A DNA stretch of 64,000 nt from Blastocladiella emersonii ATCC 22665 (GCA_025594325.1 JANHCV010000007.1:1178001-1242000); one strand, 5' to 3'; numbered from the stretch's first letter, positions 1 through 12,151 are shown. Numbers and translations: made by a program. The notes: generated by a model not told the origin, from the letters alone.

Positions 1-140
1 ACGGGCGCCTCGTCGGCCGCGTCGGCGAGCGCGGGGTCGTTGGTCGGCACCGCCACATACTTTTCGGCGCGCAGCGGCGACTGCGGGCCGAGCGCGGGCG
101 GGGTCTGCATGTTGTCGGTGTTGATAGTCTCGACTGTCAT
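1..140 (-). CDS. 5' end of an unidentified protein-coding gene (partial)
   Basis: An ATG on the minus strand at 138-140 opens a frame that stays open to the window edge, giving about 46 residues that begin MTVETINTDNMQTPP and are then Ala/Pro/Asp rich. Several hundred bases of non-coding sequence lie upstream, which suits a true start. The rest of the gene is outside the window, so no family can be named. The N-terminus shows no signal peptide or organelle presequence. Confidence 0.45.
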   Translation of the reverse strand, partial: MTVETINTDNMQTPPALGPQSPLRAEKYVAVPTNDPALADAADEAP

Positions 141-867
141 GGCGAGAGAGAGCGCGCTGGAGAGTAGACGGGCGCGGTGGTGGGAACCGCGCGCACTTTA
201 GACACGCCCCCGCTCGCTCAAGCCCCGCCCGCGACGCGCGCGTCAAGGTGCCGATACAAGGCGCGTCATCGCGATGTAGATTAGCGCGCGCGGCGTGTTG
301 GGGATGGCGAGGCGAGGGCGGCGGGGCCAGCTGACACGCCGCGGGCGGCGCGGCGCGTCGTTCGGGGGCGAATTTTTAGCGTAGCGTCGCGCGCGTGACC
401 GAATTCGGCGGACGAGTCCCTCGAGATGGCCCGCATGGGTCCCTTTGCGGCACGCCACCCGTTCCGGCGCGACGCGCCTTCGCTCACGGTCGCCTGAAAA
501 GTCGCCGGCGCCGTGGCCGTGGTCGGGTCGGTCAGCGCTCGCGCCATGCCGGCCGGGATGGCGACGCGGTCGCTCTCAACCCTCGGCGATGGCCGCGTCT
601 ATCGTGTGAGTGCATCCATCCTCGCCGCCGCGTCGCGATCAGGCCCATGAGACCCGCGTCGCCGTGCAGGACCGTGATGAATGGATCTCGGCTCGGCAGG
701 AGCGAGAGCGGCAGCGGCACGAATGACGGCACGATGGCGGCCGTCCCTCCCCAACCTGACCAACGCGTCGCGCCTCAAGCCGTCGGCTTCGACCATGGGG
801 CTAGGCGGGCGATGGGAACAACCGATGATATATATTTTTGACCCTGCGTCCTGCACCCTTCGTTTCA
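141..867. other. Intergenic region, no supported gene
   Basis: This stretch lies between the start of the partial edge gene and the 3' end of the ARM-like gene, both on the minus strand. It should hold the edge gene's promoter. Open frames here are GC-driven and low in information content. I see no RNA gene or repeat. Confidence 0.5.
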
Positions 868-3300
868 TCACTCGCGCGCGCCGCCCGCGGCGATCAGCTG
901 CAGCGTGTCGGCGACGAGCTGGCGGACCTCGGCGTGCGCGGGGAACCGCGCCTGGAGCGCGCGGAGCGCGGCGGGCACCTTCGCGACGCGGGCCCACGTC
1001 GTAGCGGCAGGGACGTGCGCGACGTTGAGCCAGAGCTGGAGGACGCGGTGCGCGATCTCGGCCGACGGCTCGTCGAGCGTGAGGGCGAGCAGGCGCGCGA
1101 GCGGGAGCGGCGAGTCGGGCGACGGCGTCGTGGGGAGCGAGGACGCGTCGATCGACAGGTCCGCGAGGTCGTCCGCCAGATCCGTATCCCCGTCGCGGTG
1201 CACCGTGAGCAGCGCGGCGATCGTCTCGGGCGCAAACGAGAGCATCGCGAGGACGCCCGTGGCCGCGCGGCGCATCTCGAACCGCTCATCGACGTGCGCG
1301 TGCGCGACGCCGAGGTGCAGCAGCAGGCGGAGCCGCCGCGGGTTCGTCGCGCACGCCTCGACCATGTCGGGCCCGCAGCACAGCATGTTGCCCAGCAGCT
1401 CCCACGCCGCGCGCCGGATCTCCGGGTTGTCGGCGGTCAGCGACCCGCTGCGGTCCAGCCGCTCGAGCCACGATAGGTGCGACGGCACCACGCCCGCGTG
1501 CGTCGACAGGTTCGTCAGCGCCAGCAGCGCCTCGTAGTGCGCGAGCGGGTCGTTGGCGTCGCCCGCCGGTGCACCCGACGATGGCGCACCCTGCGACGAC
1601 GAAGCGACCGACGACCGGCGCCGGAACGGGCTCGCGTCACTGCCCGCGGTCGGGTCGGGGACCAGGTGCCAGAACTGGGCCGCGAGCGGCGCGATGAGCG
1701 CGTCCTGGAACGCGACCGCCGGATTGAGCGTGATAGCGCACCGCGCGAGCGCCTGCGCGGCGGCACGCTCCGTCCGCGCCGCGCGCGCGAGGAGACCGAC
1801 GGCGCCCTGCTGGACCATTTTCCCGCGGTGCGCGGGGACGCGCGCGAGGTCGAGCCCGATGCGCGCGATCCCGGCGACCAGCGCGCTCGACACCTTGCCG
1901 CCCGTCACCTGCGACTGGTGCCGGTACACGGCGGCGAGGACCGCGACCACGTGCATGTCGAGCAGCATCAGGCACCGCGCTGAGACCGCGGATTCGTCGT
2001 CGTCCTCCTCGTCGTTCGCTGCGGGCGGTGCGTCTTTCGCGGCGGCACCGGCGGCGGCGGCGGCAGCGGACATGCCCGACTTGGCGAACCGCGCGAGGCG
2101 GCGCAGCTGGCGCTGCTCGGGGGTGAGGGCGAGCGGGTACATGGTGAGGTGGTGGAGCAGCGTGACGAACCCGAACGCGAGCGAGGGCGTGATGCGCGGT
2201 CCGCCGGCGCGCATCGTGGCGAGGAGGACCAGCAGCGACGCCTTGGACAGCGACCGGCGGACCGGGATCCGCAGCGAGGCCAGGGCGAGCGCTTCCATGG
2301 CGCTCTCCCGCTCGGCGCGCGACGCCGACTCGGCCGTGATGGCGGCGACCAGGGCTTCCGGGTCGAACCCGGCGTCGGTCGCTGCCGCTGCCGGAGCGGG
2401 TGCACTGGCAGTGGTCGGGGTCGAGGGAGCGGACGAGGTGGTGTTGATCCCGAGCTTGGCGAGCACATTCGCCGCGTGCGCGCCGGCCGTCGCCGCGAGC
2501 TCGGTCGTCATCGAGACCGGCCCGGCGCCACGACTCGCCTGGCGCGCGATGGTCCGCAGCGACGTGGGGATCACCTTGAACTTGTTATCCCCAATCAGCG
2601 CGCGCAGCGGGGCGTGGGCAGCGGCCTGGGCGAGCACGTCGAGCGACGCGACGACGAGGCGCGCGACGGCGGGCTTGTGCCAGCACGGGCGGTCGGCGGC
2701 CTGCTCGAGCGTGTCGGCGATGGGCTCGAGGACTGCGTCGGCGTGCGCGACCAGCAGCCGCGTCGCCATGCTCGGGCACGTGCGCAGGAGCAGGGCGAGG
2801 GCGACGGCGCCCCGCGTGCGCTCGCGCAATGGGCGCGCGTCGTCGAAGGTGCGCAGCAGGAACGCGGAGGCGGCCGCGTCGATGCGGTCGCGCAGGTTTC
2901 CGCCTGCTGCTGCTGGCGGTTCGCTGGGGGTAGAGCCCGTGGCCTCGACGACCTCGAGCAGCTTGGCGAGGTACAGCGGGAGCAGCGTCGGCAGCCCGTC
3001 CTCGTTGGTATCCGAGTCCTCTTCATCCTCGTCGTCCTCATCCTCGTCGCCGTGGACGGTAGGACCGGTTTTCGCGGCAGCGACAGGCGCAGCGGGCGCG
3101 GGCGGATCAGCGGCGAGCGTCACGTTGAGCAGCAGGAGCAGCTCGCGCTCAATGGCGTCGTCGGCCGGGACGTGGCCCGCGGTGACGGCCTTGATGCGCT
3201 CGGCCAGCGCGCGGTTCGTCACGGCGGCGGCGTCGCGCAGCTCGGGTGGTGGCGCGGCCGCGGCCGCCGTGCTCGCGGGGCGGGATCCATTGGCCATCAT
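868..3300 (-). CDS. ARM/HEAT-like helical repeat protein of unknown function
   Basis: This is a single-exon gene of about 810 residues. I start it at the paired ATGs at 3300/3297 (MMANGSRPAS), because the frame upstream to 3540 reads like Arg/Ser-rich leader sequence. The N-terminal part has an acidic run (DEDEDDEDEEDSDTNEDG) around residues 95-112. The rest is Ala/Leu-rich amphipathic helices spaced like armadillo repeats, for example LLGNMLCCGPDMVEACATNP and VLQLWLNVAHVP, with Ser/Thr/Pro-rich linkers. No enzyme motif, signal peptide or membrane segment is visible. The repeat class is inferred from helix periodicity, and the role (scaffold or adaptor) is unknown. It is divergent to the TBC-domain gene across a gap of about 450 bp. 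Confidence 0.7.
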   Translation of the reverse strand: MMANGSRPASTAAAAAPPPELRDAAAVTNRALAERIKAVTAGHVPADDAIERELLLLLNVTLAADPPAPAAPVAAAKTGPTVHGDEDEDDEDEEDSDTNEDGLPTLLPLYLAKLLEVVEATGSTPSEPPAAAGGNLRDRIDAAASAFLLRTFDDARPLRERTRGAVALALLLRTCPSMATRLLVAHADAVLEPIADTLEQAADRPCWHKPAVARLVVASLDVLAQAAAHAPLRALIGDNKFKVIPTSLRTIARQASRGAGPVSMTTELAATAGAHAANVLAKLGINTTSSAPSTPTTASAPAPAAAATDAGFDPEALVAAITAESASRAERESAMEALALASLRIPVRRSLSKASLLVLLATMRAGGPRITPSLAFGFVTLLHHLTMYPLALTPEQRQLRRLARFAKSGMSAAAAAAGAAAKDAPPAANDEEDDDESAVSARCLMLLDMHVVAVLAAVYRHQSQVTGGKVSSALVAGIARIGLDLARVPAHRGKMVQQGAVGLLARAARTERAAAQALARCAITLNPAVAFQDALIAPLAAQFWHLVPDPTAGSDASPFRRRSSVASSSQGAPSSGAPAGDANDPLAHYEALLALTNLSTHAGVVPSHLSWLERLDRSGSLTADNPEIRRAAWELLGNMLCCGPDMVEACATNPRRLRLLLHLGVAHAHVDERFEMRRAATGVLAMLSFAPETIAALLTVHRDGDTDLADDLADLSIDASSLPTTPSPDSPLPLARLLALTLDEPSAEIAHRVLQLWLNVAHVPAATTWARVAKVPAALRALQARFPAHAEVRQLVADTLQLIAAGGARE

Positions 3301-3747
3301 TGTGGGTGGGGTTGCGTTGTGGGATCGAGAGCGGGAGCGGGAGAGGGGGAGAGGTGCTCGAAGGGGGCCGTGGGACCGGCAGCAGCGGTGGCGCACGGCA
3401 AGCGGTGGCGCACCAACTCTGCGACGCGCGCCAACGTGACCGCGCCCGAAGGTGCGAGACACGTTGCTGCAAGCCTCGCCCGCCGTCATGCGCGGCCTGC
3501 TCGCTCCCAGGAACGCGCGCCGATCTGCCCGCAGAGACATTTGACGCGTCGTTCATCTCGGCCGGCATCATTCCCGTGAGCGGGGCGGCATGCGAAGTAT
3601 CCCGAGTGGCCCACGTGCGCGCAGCCGGGGGTCGCGTCGCTCTTCTGCTGCGTTCATGAAAGCGCCACAGCGGCCCCGCCACCGGTCCGCGCTCTCCCCG
3701 CCCACACACCATCACGGAACTCTATGCACACTCTAGTCTGAGCATCC
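3301..3747. promoter_or_regulatory. Divergent intergenic promoter region
   Basis: This separates the minus-strand ARM-like gene from the plus-strand TBC gene. It contains GCGAGACACGT at 3454-3464, one mismatch from the GCGAGACGCGT box found upstream of several other genes here and in the same orientation relative to the plus-strand gene. No coding sequence is supported. Confidence 0.45.
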
Positions 3748-6700
3748 ATGCCGTTTATCCCGCCGACCGCGCTCGGCGCAACCGCCGCCGCCTGGCGCGA
3801 CCTCGCCGCCTCCGACTACTTCTGCCTGCAGGAGCGCGACGACGCCGACGCCGCTGCCTGGTCGCTGCGCCGCCTCTCGTTCGGCAGTCTGTCGGGTCTG
3901 AGCGGCAATGGGAGTGCGCCCACCACCGCTGCTGCCGCCGCCGCGAGCGATGGCAAGCTCGTCCCGCACCGCCACCCTGCGCTCGACCACGCGTCGCCCG
4001 CGAGCGCGCTGCGCGACGCCCTGCGCGCGGCGACGCACCGCATCGTGTTCAAGGGTCGCAGCCAGGGCCCGCGCATGGTCGTCGCGCTTGCCGACGCACG
4101 CCCCGCGATCCTCGCCGACTGGCTGTACGTCGAGGTCAACGTCTTCCCGCTCGCGCTCGCCCAGGACCCGCGGTCGCGGAACGCGGTGCCGCCGTTGCCC
4201 GGCACGGAGCGGGAGCGGGTGCGCGACTCGCCGTCGCCCGGGCCCTCGGGCGAGGAGTGCCGCATGTTTGACGACGCGATGCTCGCTACACTCGAGCAGA
4301 TCACGCGGCAGCCTGCTTCTAACGGTCACGGTACGCGGTTTGAGCTCGCTACTTTCATCACAAAACCGTTACTGACGCGTTAATTCGACGTAGCCTCGCC
4401 CGATCCGTCCGAGTCGCCCAACGGCCGCGCCGACGCGTGGGAGACCCGCGTCCAGGACCTCCTCGCCGACTTCGAGTTCCACCGCTCGCACCTCGTTGCC
4501 CACTTCCCGTGTCTCGCTGCGGTCGGCGACGACCCCGCGTTTCCTGCTCGGCTGCTGCTCACGCTGCACCACGTTGCCATTGTGCCCGACGGCGATGCGG
4601 GTCCCGACGCGGTGGCCGCGCGGCTCGTGCTTCCCTACTACCTCGTCTCGGGTATTACGCGCGAACCCGCCGCCGTCACGCTCCTGCACACGGCCAACCC
4701 GCGCGGCGCTTCGGTCCTCGACATGGTCGATCCACCCACTTCCCCGCCACCACAACCGATCCGCCTCACCTCGTCAACCGAGCCGCCGCTCGGCACCATC
4801 GCGCAGTGCCTCGAAGTCCTGTGCCACCACGCCCAGCTCAACCTCGCCCAGTCCACCGAGTCGCGCGCCAACGACCGCGACGTACGCCGCCGTGTCGGCG
4901 GGGATCTCGGATCCAACCTCATCACCGCGTCGACGCTCGACCTGCTCTCGCCCAAACTCGGGCCCGCCGCCCTCGCTACGCCCATGTCATCGGCCTTTGC
5001 CGTGCCCGCTCCGACCGCGCCATCGGCGGCGCTCACGGTGCCCCCGTATACCTCGAGCCAGCAGATCCTCGCCGAGCAGCGCGCCGCCGCCGTCCTGCGC
5101 ACGTTCGGCGTGGTGCTCGGCCCGGGCGAGCCGCAGCACGAGTTCGCGGTCCGCATCTGGTCGATACCCGGCAAGTCGCCCGCCGACGCGTCGCCCTCGC
5201 CGCCGCCACCACCACCGCGCTCGCCTTCCGACCCGACTGCCGCCGTATCCGTGTGGCTCGGCCCAGAACTCGACACGCTGTACCGCCCCGACGCCGCGCC
5301 GACGGTGCGTACGGCGACGCTGCTCGTGACGCGCCGGTTCCTCCTTTTCGCCGAGTCGGGCCCGACGCAGTCCGCGCCGCTGCGCCTCGTGCTGCCGATC
5401 ATGGAGCTCGCGACCGTCGCCAAGCTGCCGAGCACCGCGTCGCAGCGCGGGTTCCGCGCCGCCCTGTGGGCCACGGCCGACGACGCGCCCGTCGCGCTCC
5501 GGTCCCGCGACGGGTCCGCGTGGGCGGTCGAAGCGGTCGAGGCCGCGCAGTCGGCTGTCATCTACGACACGGTCCTCGCGCGGCTACGGCGGATGTCGCT
5601 CCCGCCTGTCCCCGCAGCGGCGCCAAGGGCGAGCCATCAGGCGAAGCGGAAACGCGTCGCGTCGCGCGGCCAGAAGTCGAGCCGCCACGACGCCGGGCTG
5701 CGCTCTCTCCCGACCTCGCTCAGCGGCCTCCACGACTCCGCCACCTCCACCGCCGCCGACCTCCAGCCCACCTTCTCGCTCGACGTGATCCCGGCGTCCC
5801 CGACCTCACCCACCACCGCGACGGACCCGGGCGAGCCGCTCGACCGCCCGCTCGACGCGTACTTCTCGTCGCTCGACCCCGCCGCGTCGCCAAGCGAGCA
5901 ATCCCTGCGCCGGTTCTGGGACCCGTACGTCGCGTCGGCGCTCGCCCGCGCACCGTGGATCGAGGTCGGTCCGCAGCTCATTGCGCTCGTGTGCGGCGGG
6001 TCCGACGACCCGGACGTTGTCGGCGGCGCGCGGGCGACCGCGGCAGCGGCAGGAGGAACGCTGCGCGGGAGCCCCGACAGCGTCGGCCTGGTGCTCGATA
6101 CGCTCAGCTTCGACGATCTCGCCGTCACGCCCGGCACGTCCGGCGAGGCGATCGCGTCGCCGGCGCTCGGCGCGCGGGCGGCGGCGGGTGGTGGTGCCGA
6201 GACCGTGATCGGGATCCCGGCGACCTTGAGGCCAACGGTCTGGTCGCTCCTCGCGCGCGGGCCCGCCGAGTTTGGGACCAGCAGCGGCGGCGCGCCCGAT
6301 CTCGACGGATCCTCCTTGGCGTACCCGGATTGCGGCCTCGTCACGCCGCACAGCGCGGGCCTTGTGTCGCCGTACTCGCACACGTGGGTGCAGTCCGAGC
6401 CGCTGCTCTCACCGGCGCCGCGCGCGCTGCGGCACGCCGTCTCGGCCGACCACAACACTGCCTCGCTGCTGCCGCGCCCCGCCGCGGCGGCGGCGCTGCC
6501 CGACATCCAGCTCGCGCTCGCGCACCAGTACCGCGACTACGTGGTGCAGGGCGAGCACGCGGCGTGGCACGAGGAGATCGAGAAGGACGTGGGCCGCAGT
6601 TTGCCGGAACACCCGGCGTTCGCGCTCGGCCCGCGCGGGCTCGGGCAGTCGGCGCTGCGCCGCGTCCTGCACGCGTTTGCGCGGCGCAACCCGCGCGTCG

Positions 6701-8119
6701 GGTACGCGCAGGCGCTCAATTTGCTGGCGGCGCACCTCCTCCGCGTGTGCCCCGAGCCCACGGCGTTCGCGCTCCTGTGCTGGCTCGTCGAGCAGGTGCT
6801 GCCGCACCACTTCACCCGCACGCTGCTCGGCGCGATCGTCGACCAGCAAGTGTTTGAGGCGATGGTGAAGGAGGAGATTCCGGAGGTCGCGGCGCATTTT
6901 GCGAGGCTGGATGTCGGGCTCGCGGCGATCTCGGTCGCGTGGTTCCTCGCCGTGTTCCAGAGCGTCCTGCCGTCGACCGCCGCCGCGCTCGTCGTTCTCG
7001 ACGGGGTGTTCGTGGACCGCGAGCGGTTCGTGTTCCTCCTCGCGATCGGGATCGTCTGGTACCTCGCGCCCCGGCTCGTGCAGGCCGAGGACGAGCTCCA
7101 GGTGCTCATGCTGTTCCGCGAGTTCTTTGCGCTGTTCGAGGACGATGAGGGGAAGAACGGCGCGCCCGAGGAGAAGGAGGAGGAGGCGTCGACACCAGCA
7201 CCGCGACGCGGCCTCGCGCTGCTCCAGCACATCATCGTCAACGCGTACACGCGGTTCGGCCCGCGCATCTCGCACGACCGGATCCACGCGATGCGCCGGC
7301 AGTACCAGTTCCCCGTCATCCAGCGGCTCGAAGGTACGCTACCACGACAATCCTCGTTGCTTTCACCAACTAACGCCCGCTTGCACGCGTGTAGGCGACT
7401 TCCGCAAGGGCCAGCTGCGCACGCTGACGTCCATGGCGGGCTTTTCGGACGCGACCGCGCGCAACGTGTACCGGCACTTCCAGTGGACCATGCTGACGCA
7501 GTCGCAGCCCGCGGGCCTGCTCGATGCGAGCGGCATCACCGTCTTCCTCGCGAAATCGCTCGGCTGGCGGTCCGCCCCGCCCGCGCACCTCAACCCGGGC
7601 GGTGCCGCCGCGACGCTCGGCGAGCTTGTCATTGCGCACCAGGGCAGCGCGGCGACGACGATTGATCTCGCGACCGCCGCCGCGACGGTGCGCGACCTCA
7701 CGGCGCCCGCCGCCGCTCGGCTCCGCGCATTGTTCGCCCTTCACGACCGCGAGCGCACCGGGCACCTCGCGCCTGTCGACGCCGACACGCTCGTGTTCCA
7801 CCTCGTGTGGGCGCTCGGTGGCGACGCGGACGACTGGGCGGCGCTAGTGCGCCGCGATGAAGCGGGGGCAGGGGAGGAGCGCGAGCTGGTGCGCGGGCTC
7901 GGTGAGCTGTGCGCGCAGCTCGCGACGGGTGCTCCTGAGCCGCAGATAGAAGCAGCAGTCGCGGGGGCAGCAGGGCTGTCGATCGCGACGGGCAAGGGCG
8001 GCAGCGGCGGCGGCGGCCGCGCGAGTGTGCTGGGGCTGCACGGCGGCGTGAGTCTCAACGAGTTCCTCCTCGCCACGTCGTCCAACTTTGTGATCACGGA
8101 GAGGCTACGGCCGGTATAG
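3748..8119 (+). CDS. TBC1D8/9-like Rab GTPase-activating protein (GRAM-like, TBC, EF-like)
   Basis: Three exons, 3748-4330, 4394-7333 and 7395-8119, splice in frame with GTACG donors and TAG acceptors to give 1415 residues. Residues about 225-420 hold two GRAM-like segments (for example RRFLLFAESGP). The TBC domain spans about 805-1130, with RPTVWSLLARG as motif A, the arginine-finger motif EKDVGRSLPEHP near 924-936 and the glutamine-finger motif GYAQALN near 964. A C-terminal EF-hand-like stretch (LRALFALHDRERTGHLAP) lies near 1280. GRAM-TBC-EF is the order in the TBC1D8/9 family, which accelerates Rab GTP hydrolysis on endomembranes. Both catalytic fingers are present, so activity is expected. 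The specific Rab is not predictable. Confidence 0.88.
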
Positions 8120-8201
8120 AATTTCAATTGTGTGTGGACACGGGCTGGTCAGGGGGGTCGAGCGCAAAAGTGAGTGGGTGGCGCGACGCGAAACCTGAGA
8201 C

Positions 8202-8216
8202 GCGAGACGCGTTGCG
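8202..8216 (+). promoter_or_regulatory. GCGAGACGCGT box overlapping the GCGTTGCG box, upstream of paralogue A
   Basis: GCGAGACGCGT at 8202-8212 overlaps GCGTTGCG at 8209-8216, about 105 bp before the ATG of paralogue A. The 11-mer recurs upstream of several unrelated genes in the window. The GCGTTGCG word recurs about 95-110 bp before the ATG in all four array members. Confidence 0.45.
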
Positions 8217-8316
8217 AAATCAAGGGACGCGCCGCCGATCCTCCGCTCGCTCCCATCTTCGCGTCAGCACGCCCGCCTTTCGCTCCCCTGATCCCTCGCC
8301 CCGAACGCGAATCGCA

Positions 8317-9768
8317 ATGGAACCTCATGCAACTGTCCCGGCTGTGCGGCGCAGTGGCCGGCTGAAGGCGCGCGCGACTGCCCTCGCTCAAAATGAGGCG
8401 CCGGCGGGCGTTCCGAGCGTTCCGCTTGAGTATCACGCGGTCCCTCGGGATGACACCGAGCTGTTCCCGGCCACGAAGCGCAAGTCGCGAAACTGGAGCA
8501 GCTCGGCCGCGCGCAGCGTCTCGCGCCGCGACGACGATGACGACAAGGACGAGTACAGTGATGGAGGTGAGGTAGTAACTGGGATTGAGCGCACGAGCGA
8601 CGACGACGACGACGACGCCCATGAGACGTGCGTCTCACCAGCTTTCGCAACTTATCCAAAACCCTTCTCACACATGGTGAGCACGGTAGTCCCGCAAAGC
8701 GCGGGCACATGTCGCGCGCACCAGTGCGCCAACACCCGACTCGCAGCAGCGCGCCGCTTCTTGGCACATCGGGCGCCTTCAAGCACCACATCCGCGCCTG
8801 CGTCCTTGCCCACGGGCCATTTTCGAGCCCGCAGATCCTGCACGACTTTTTCTATTCTGACTATTGCACGCTGTTTGCCGACGATGGCGCGCTGCTCCCG
8901 TACAGTAAGGTGTGTTTCGCGGTTTCTACTCCATTTTTTGCCGCTGATGAGGCGTGTAAGCTTAGTACGCCATCTACGTCGGCAAGGTTGCGGACATGAT
9001 GCGCACGCACTTGGCCGACATTGCGCGCCGGCTGCTCGCCAGTCCTCCGGCTGACGTTCCGATCCCGCAGTTTGCCGACATTCAGTCCAACAACGACGTC
9101 CGCACCATGGCCTTCAACCTGTCCTGGATGCTTACCCCGGCCAGCGACGGACCGGCGGGGGCGCAAGCCCTGCACCCGTTTCTCGTCGCCATGGTTCAGC
9201 GGAGCCTCCGCTGGCGCGACGGTACGCTGAGCTTGTGGTAGCCGTTGCACGCCTTCGAGACTCACCACTCTCGTCATGCTCACTAGAAAACTGTCTCGTA
9301 ACCGTTTCGGCGTACCTCGAGCGGCTCAACGCGCGCGTCGCCGCCACCTCGCGTGGAACTGCGCCCACAGTCGTGACGCTTGACCACCTTGCGCCACTCA
9401 TTGTGATCATGGTCGCGTGCTACGTACGCGCAAATGCCGGCTTTTGTGCACAGCGAACCAGCTCACCTTGACGCCTCCTCCCAAATTCTCACTTGTAGGC
9501 GAGCGTGGGCATCGCCACTCACATCAGCGTGCCGTGGCGCAAGCTCCCGCCGCTCAGCAACCTGTACAACGAGCTGGTCGACGCGCTTGGCAAGCAGCAG
9601 GAGCCCCTCGGCAAGCGGTTTGTCAAGCAGTGCCGCGAGCTGATCCAGGGTATCGTCATCACCCATGTGCGCCGCCGCGACACTACTATCGGCAACGACG
9701 TGGAGCGCGACGCGCTCGTGGGCATCGCGGTCGCCGCGTTTGTGGACAACGGCGAGGACGACAATTGA
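8317..9768 (+). CDS. Array paralogue A: nuclear-type protein of unknown family
   Basis: Five exons, 8317-8627, 8690-8909, 8966-9221, 9287-9423 and 9499-9768, give 397 residues. The model is supported by frame continuity and by the same intron positions and phases in B, C and D. The N-terminus has VRRSGRLKAR, then basic KRKSR and a long Asp-rich run, as in nuclear or chromatin-associated tails. The middle has HHIRACVLAHGPF and FFYSDY. The C-terminal half carries LHPFLVAMVQRSLRWRD, AYLERLN, VTLDHLAP and KLPPLSNLYNELVDAL. I do not recognise the family. The helix pattern of the C-terminal half loosely recalls a PHO80-like cyclin fold (inference). It is closest to B. Confidence 0.8.
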
Positions 9769-10359
9769 ATCGTCTATCTGTAATATCAATCGAATCACAA
9801 CGGTCATTTTTTTTCATGTCATACTTCGTTGATGTTCTACAGAAAATCAATTGCAAGACGTCGTCTGAACCTGTCGAGACACGCGTCGTTCATTCGCACG
9901 TGACCTTCCCTTCGTCGATCACGGCGTTCGTCTGCGGGATGCAAATGATGCGATTAAACATATCGTAGTATCGTAGTACATGAGCTTTTCGGGCTTAGTA
10001 CTTACATCTCAAATCTTCCCTGAACAACAACCGTCCGCGCGTGGCCGGATCGCAACCTGTCGGTTGCATCAACCCTCGAATCATATGAACCGTGATGGCG
10101 AGATCCATGGCAAACTGTGTTGCATTGAGTGCAACTGCATTTCGTTCGGTCGGGTCCTGATAAGGTTACAGGACATGTAATTCTAGCGCGCGCGAGCGCG
10201 GGAGAAGGAGCGATTGGTGCCTCGGCAGCGCGGTTTCTCCAGCGAGCAAGCCACAGCGTCATGTCGCGTTGCGCCACTCGCGTGGGCTGAAAAACCACTC
10301 CTTCAGCTCGAGACTCATCCCTCCCTCCCTCCTGCTCCGCCACACACATCACAATCGCA
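9769..10359. other. Intergenic region between array genes A and B
   Basis: No gene is supported. It contains the 15-bp 3' element TCATTCGCACGTGAC at 9890-9904. It also contains the upstream boxes of B: GCGCGGGAGAAGGAGCGAT at 10197-10215 and GCGTTGCGCCAC at 10266-10277. Parts of the 3' flank resemble the flank of B, so the duplicated unit extends beyond the coding region. Confidence 0.5.
10197..10277 (+). promoter_or_regulatory. Two-box upstream module of array gene B
   Basis: GCGCGGGAGAAGGAGCGAT (10197-10215) and GCGTTGCGCCAC (10266-10277) lie 163 and 94 bp before the ATG of B. The first box is identical upstream of D (15838-15856) and recognisable upstream of C. The second is identical in B, C and D. 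Function is inferred from conservation and position only. Confidence 0.5.
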
Positions 10360-11756
10360 ATGGAACTTGATGCAACGACCCCGAATGTGCGGCGCAGTAG
10401 CCGGCTCCAGGCCCGCGAGGCCGCCCTAGCTCCAAACGAAATGCGGGCGAGCGCGTCGAACCACTCGCTTGAGAAACGCCCGGAACCCCGGATCAAGACC
10501 GAACTGGTCTCGGGAACGAAGCGCAAATCGCGCCAGGATGAGGCCACGGAGAGCGACAGCGGTGACGATTCAGCTGACGACGATAGCGGGAGCGAGGACG
10601 ACTATGATGAGAGCGCCACGTTCGTTCATCGTCCTTTTCGCAGCTCCGCCGCCTTGACTCACGTACTACTCGTAGTCCTGCGAAGCGCGGCCACATGTCG
10701 CCCCACGTCCCCGTCAACCATCCAACCCGCCGCGGCGCTCCGCTCCTCAACGTGTCCATCGCGTTCAAGCACCACATTCGCGCCTGCGTCCTCGTCCACG
10801 GCCCGTTCCCGACCAACCAGCTCGTGCACGACTTCTTTTACTCCGACTATCGCGCACAGTTTGCATCGGATGGATCGCTTTTCCCGTTCAGCAAGGTGCG
10901 TCGCTTTTGATCTCACACTTCAATCTTGCTAACGCGTCATGCGACGTTCTCAACGCTCTAGTACATGGCCTACGTCGTCCAGATCACGCAGAGGATGCGC
11001 GCACACACGCTTGACGTTGTGGGCCAGCTCATTGCCAACCCGCTGCCCGACTCGCCGATCCCTCAGTTCCCGGACCGCGAGTCGGACGACGACGTCCGCG
11101 GCATACCGTTTAACGTTGCCTGGATGTTTGTCGCGGCGGATGACGGTGCGGCGGGGGCCATGGACCTACACCCCTTCTTTGCTGCGGTACTCCGACACAA
11201 TCTCACCTGGCGCGACGGTACGCGGAGCGAGTGACTGCTGCCCTCTTGATCCGCGATACTGATTGACGTTGTCGCCGCGGCTTTTGTAGGGAACTGTTTC
11301 GAAACCGTTTCGGCGTACATTGAGCGTCTCAATGCGCGGGCTGCAGACAATGCTCGCGGAGCCGTGCCCAAGGTTTTGACGCTGGACCACCTCGCGCCGC
11401 CCATTGTGCTCGCGATTGCCTGTTTCGTGCGTATTTCCGCGGAGTCGGCTAACGTTAACGACCTCTCGTCCCTATGTGCCGCATAGACCAGCGCTGCCAT
11501 CGCCACTCACCTCGGAGTCTCGTGGCGCAAGCTCCCGCCGATCAGCAACTTGTATGGCGAGTTGGTGGACGCGCTCAGCAAGAAGCAGGAGCCCCTCGGC
11601 AAGCGGTTCGTCAAGCAGTGCCGCGAGCTGGTCCAAAGTGTGATGATTGAGGCAAGTCGCCGTGGTCCGGTTGACGGATCGAATGTGCAGCGCGACGCGG
11701 CTCTGGGAGTCCCGCTCGCTGCGATTGCCTTCAGCGACGACGAGGACGAGGATTGA
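10360..11756 (+). CDS. Array paralogue B: nuclear-type protein of unknown family
   Basis: Five exons, 10360-10619, 10676-10895, 10962-11217, 11290-11426 and 11487-11756, give 380 residues. Exons 2 to 5 are exactly the same length as in A (220, 256, 137 and 270 nt). The N-terminus has VRRSSRLQAREAAL, then TKRKSR and an acidic Ser/Asp tract. The core contains AFKHHIRACVLVHGPF, FFYSDY, MDLHPFFAAVLRHNLTWRD and LTLDHLAPPIVLAIACF. The protein ends DDEDED. The shared intron map and high C-terminal similarity show a recent tandem duplication with A. Function is unknown. The basic and acidic tails suggest a nuclear protein. Confidence 0.82.
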
Positions 11757-12151
11757 GTCGACCGGCCATGTATTCTTATGTAATTCTGCATTCTTGTCAC
11801 ACCTCCATCGGTCGGGTCGTGAGGACAAGCTGTCGTTGCAAGTCGCGTTGCGATACGCGTTGCTCATCTGCACGTTATACTCGCTTCATTCATTCGCAGG
11901 TTCCATGCGGGCCGTATCATTTGCGCGATGTGATGATATATTCCGAGGCAACCCTAACCAGTGAGGCCTTGACACCGACACAACTCAACCGAGAACGGAT
12001 CAATTTACTGCGTTATAGCCCGCCGCGCTGGTGTTGGAACCACTAAGAGGATCCGCGACCCAGCACCCGCACCCAGTTGCCCAAAATCACCGCCGACACA
12101 CTTATAGCTGCACTATAACAGGTGCCGGTCCGTTAATCACTGGGCGCGCAG

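Noticed and set aside
3301-3540. 80-residue N-terminal extension of the ARM-like protein
   Set aside because: It is Arg-rich and unlike the body of the protein, and the double ATG at 3300/3297 is a better start.
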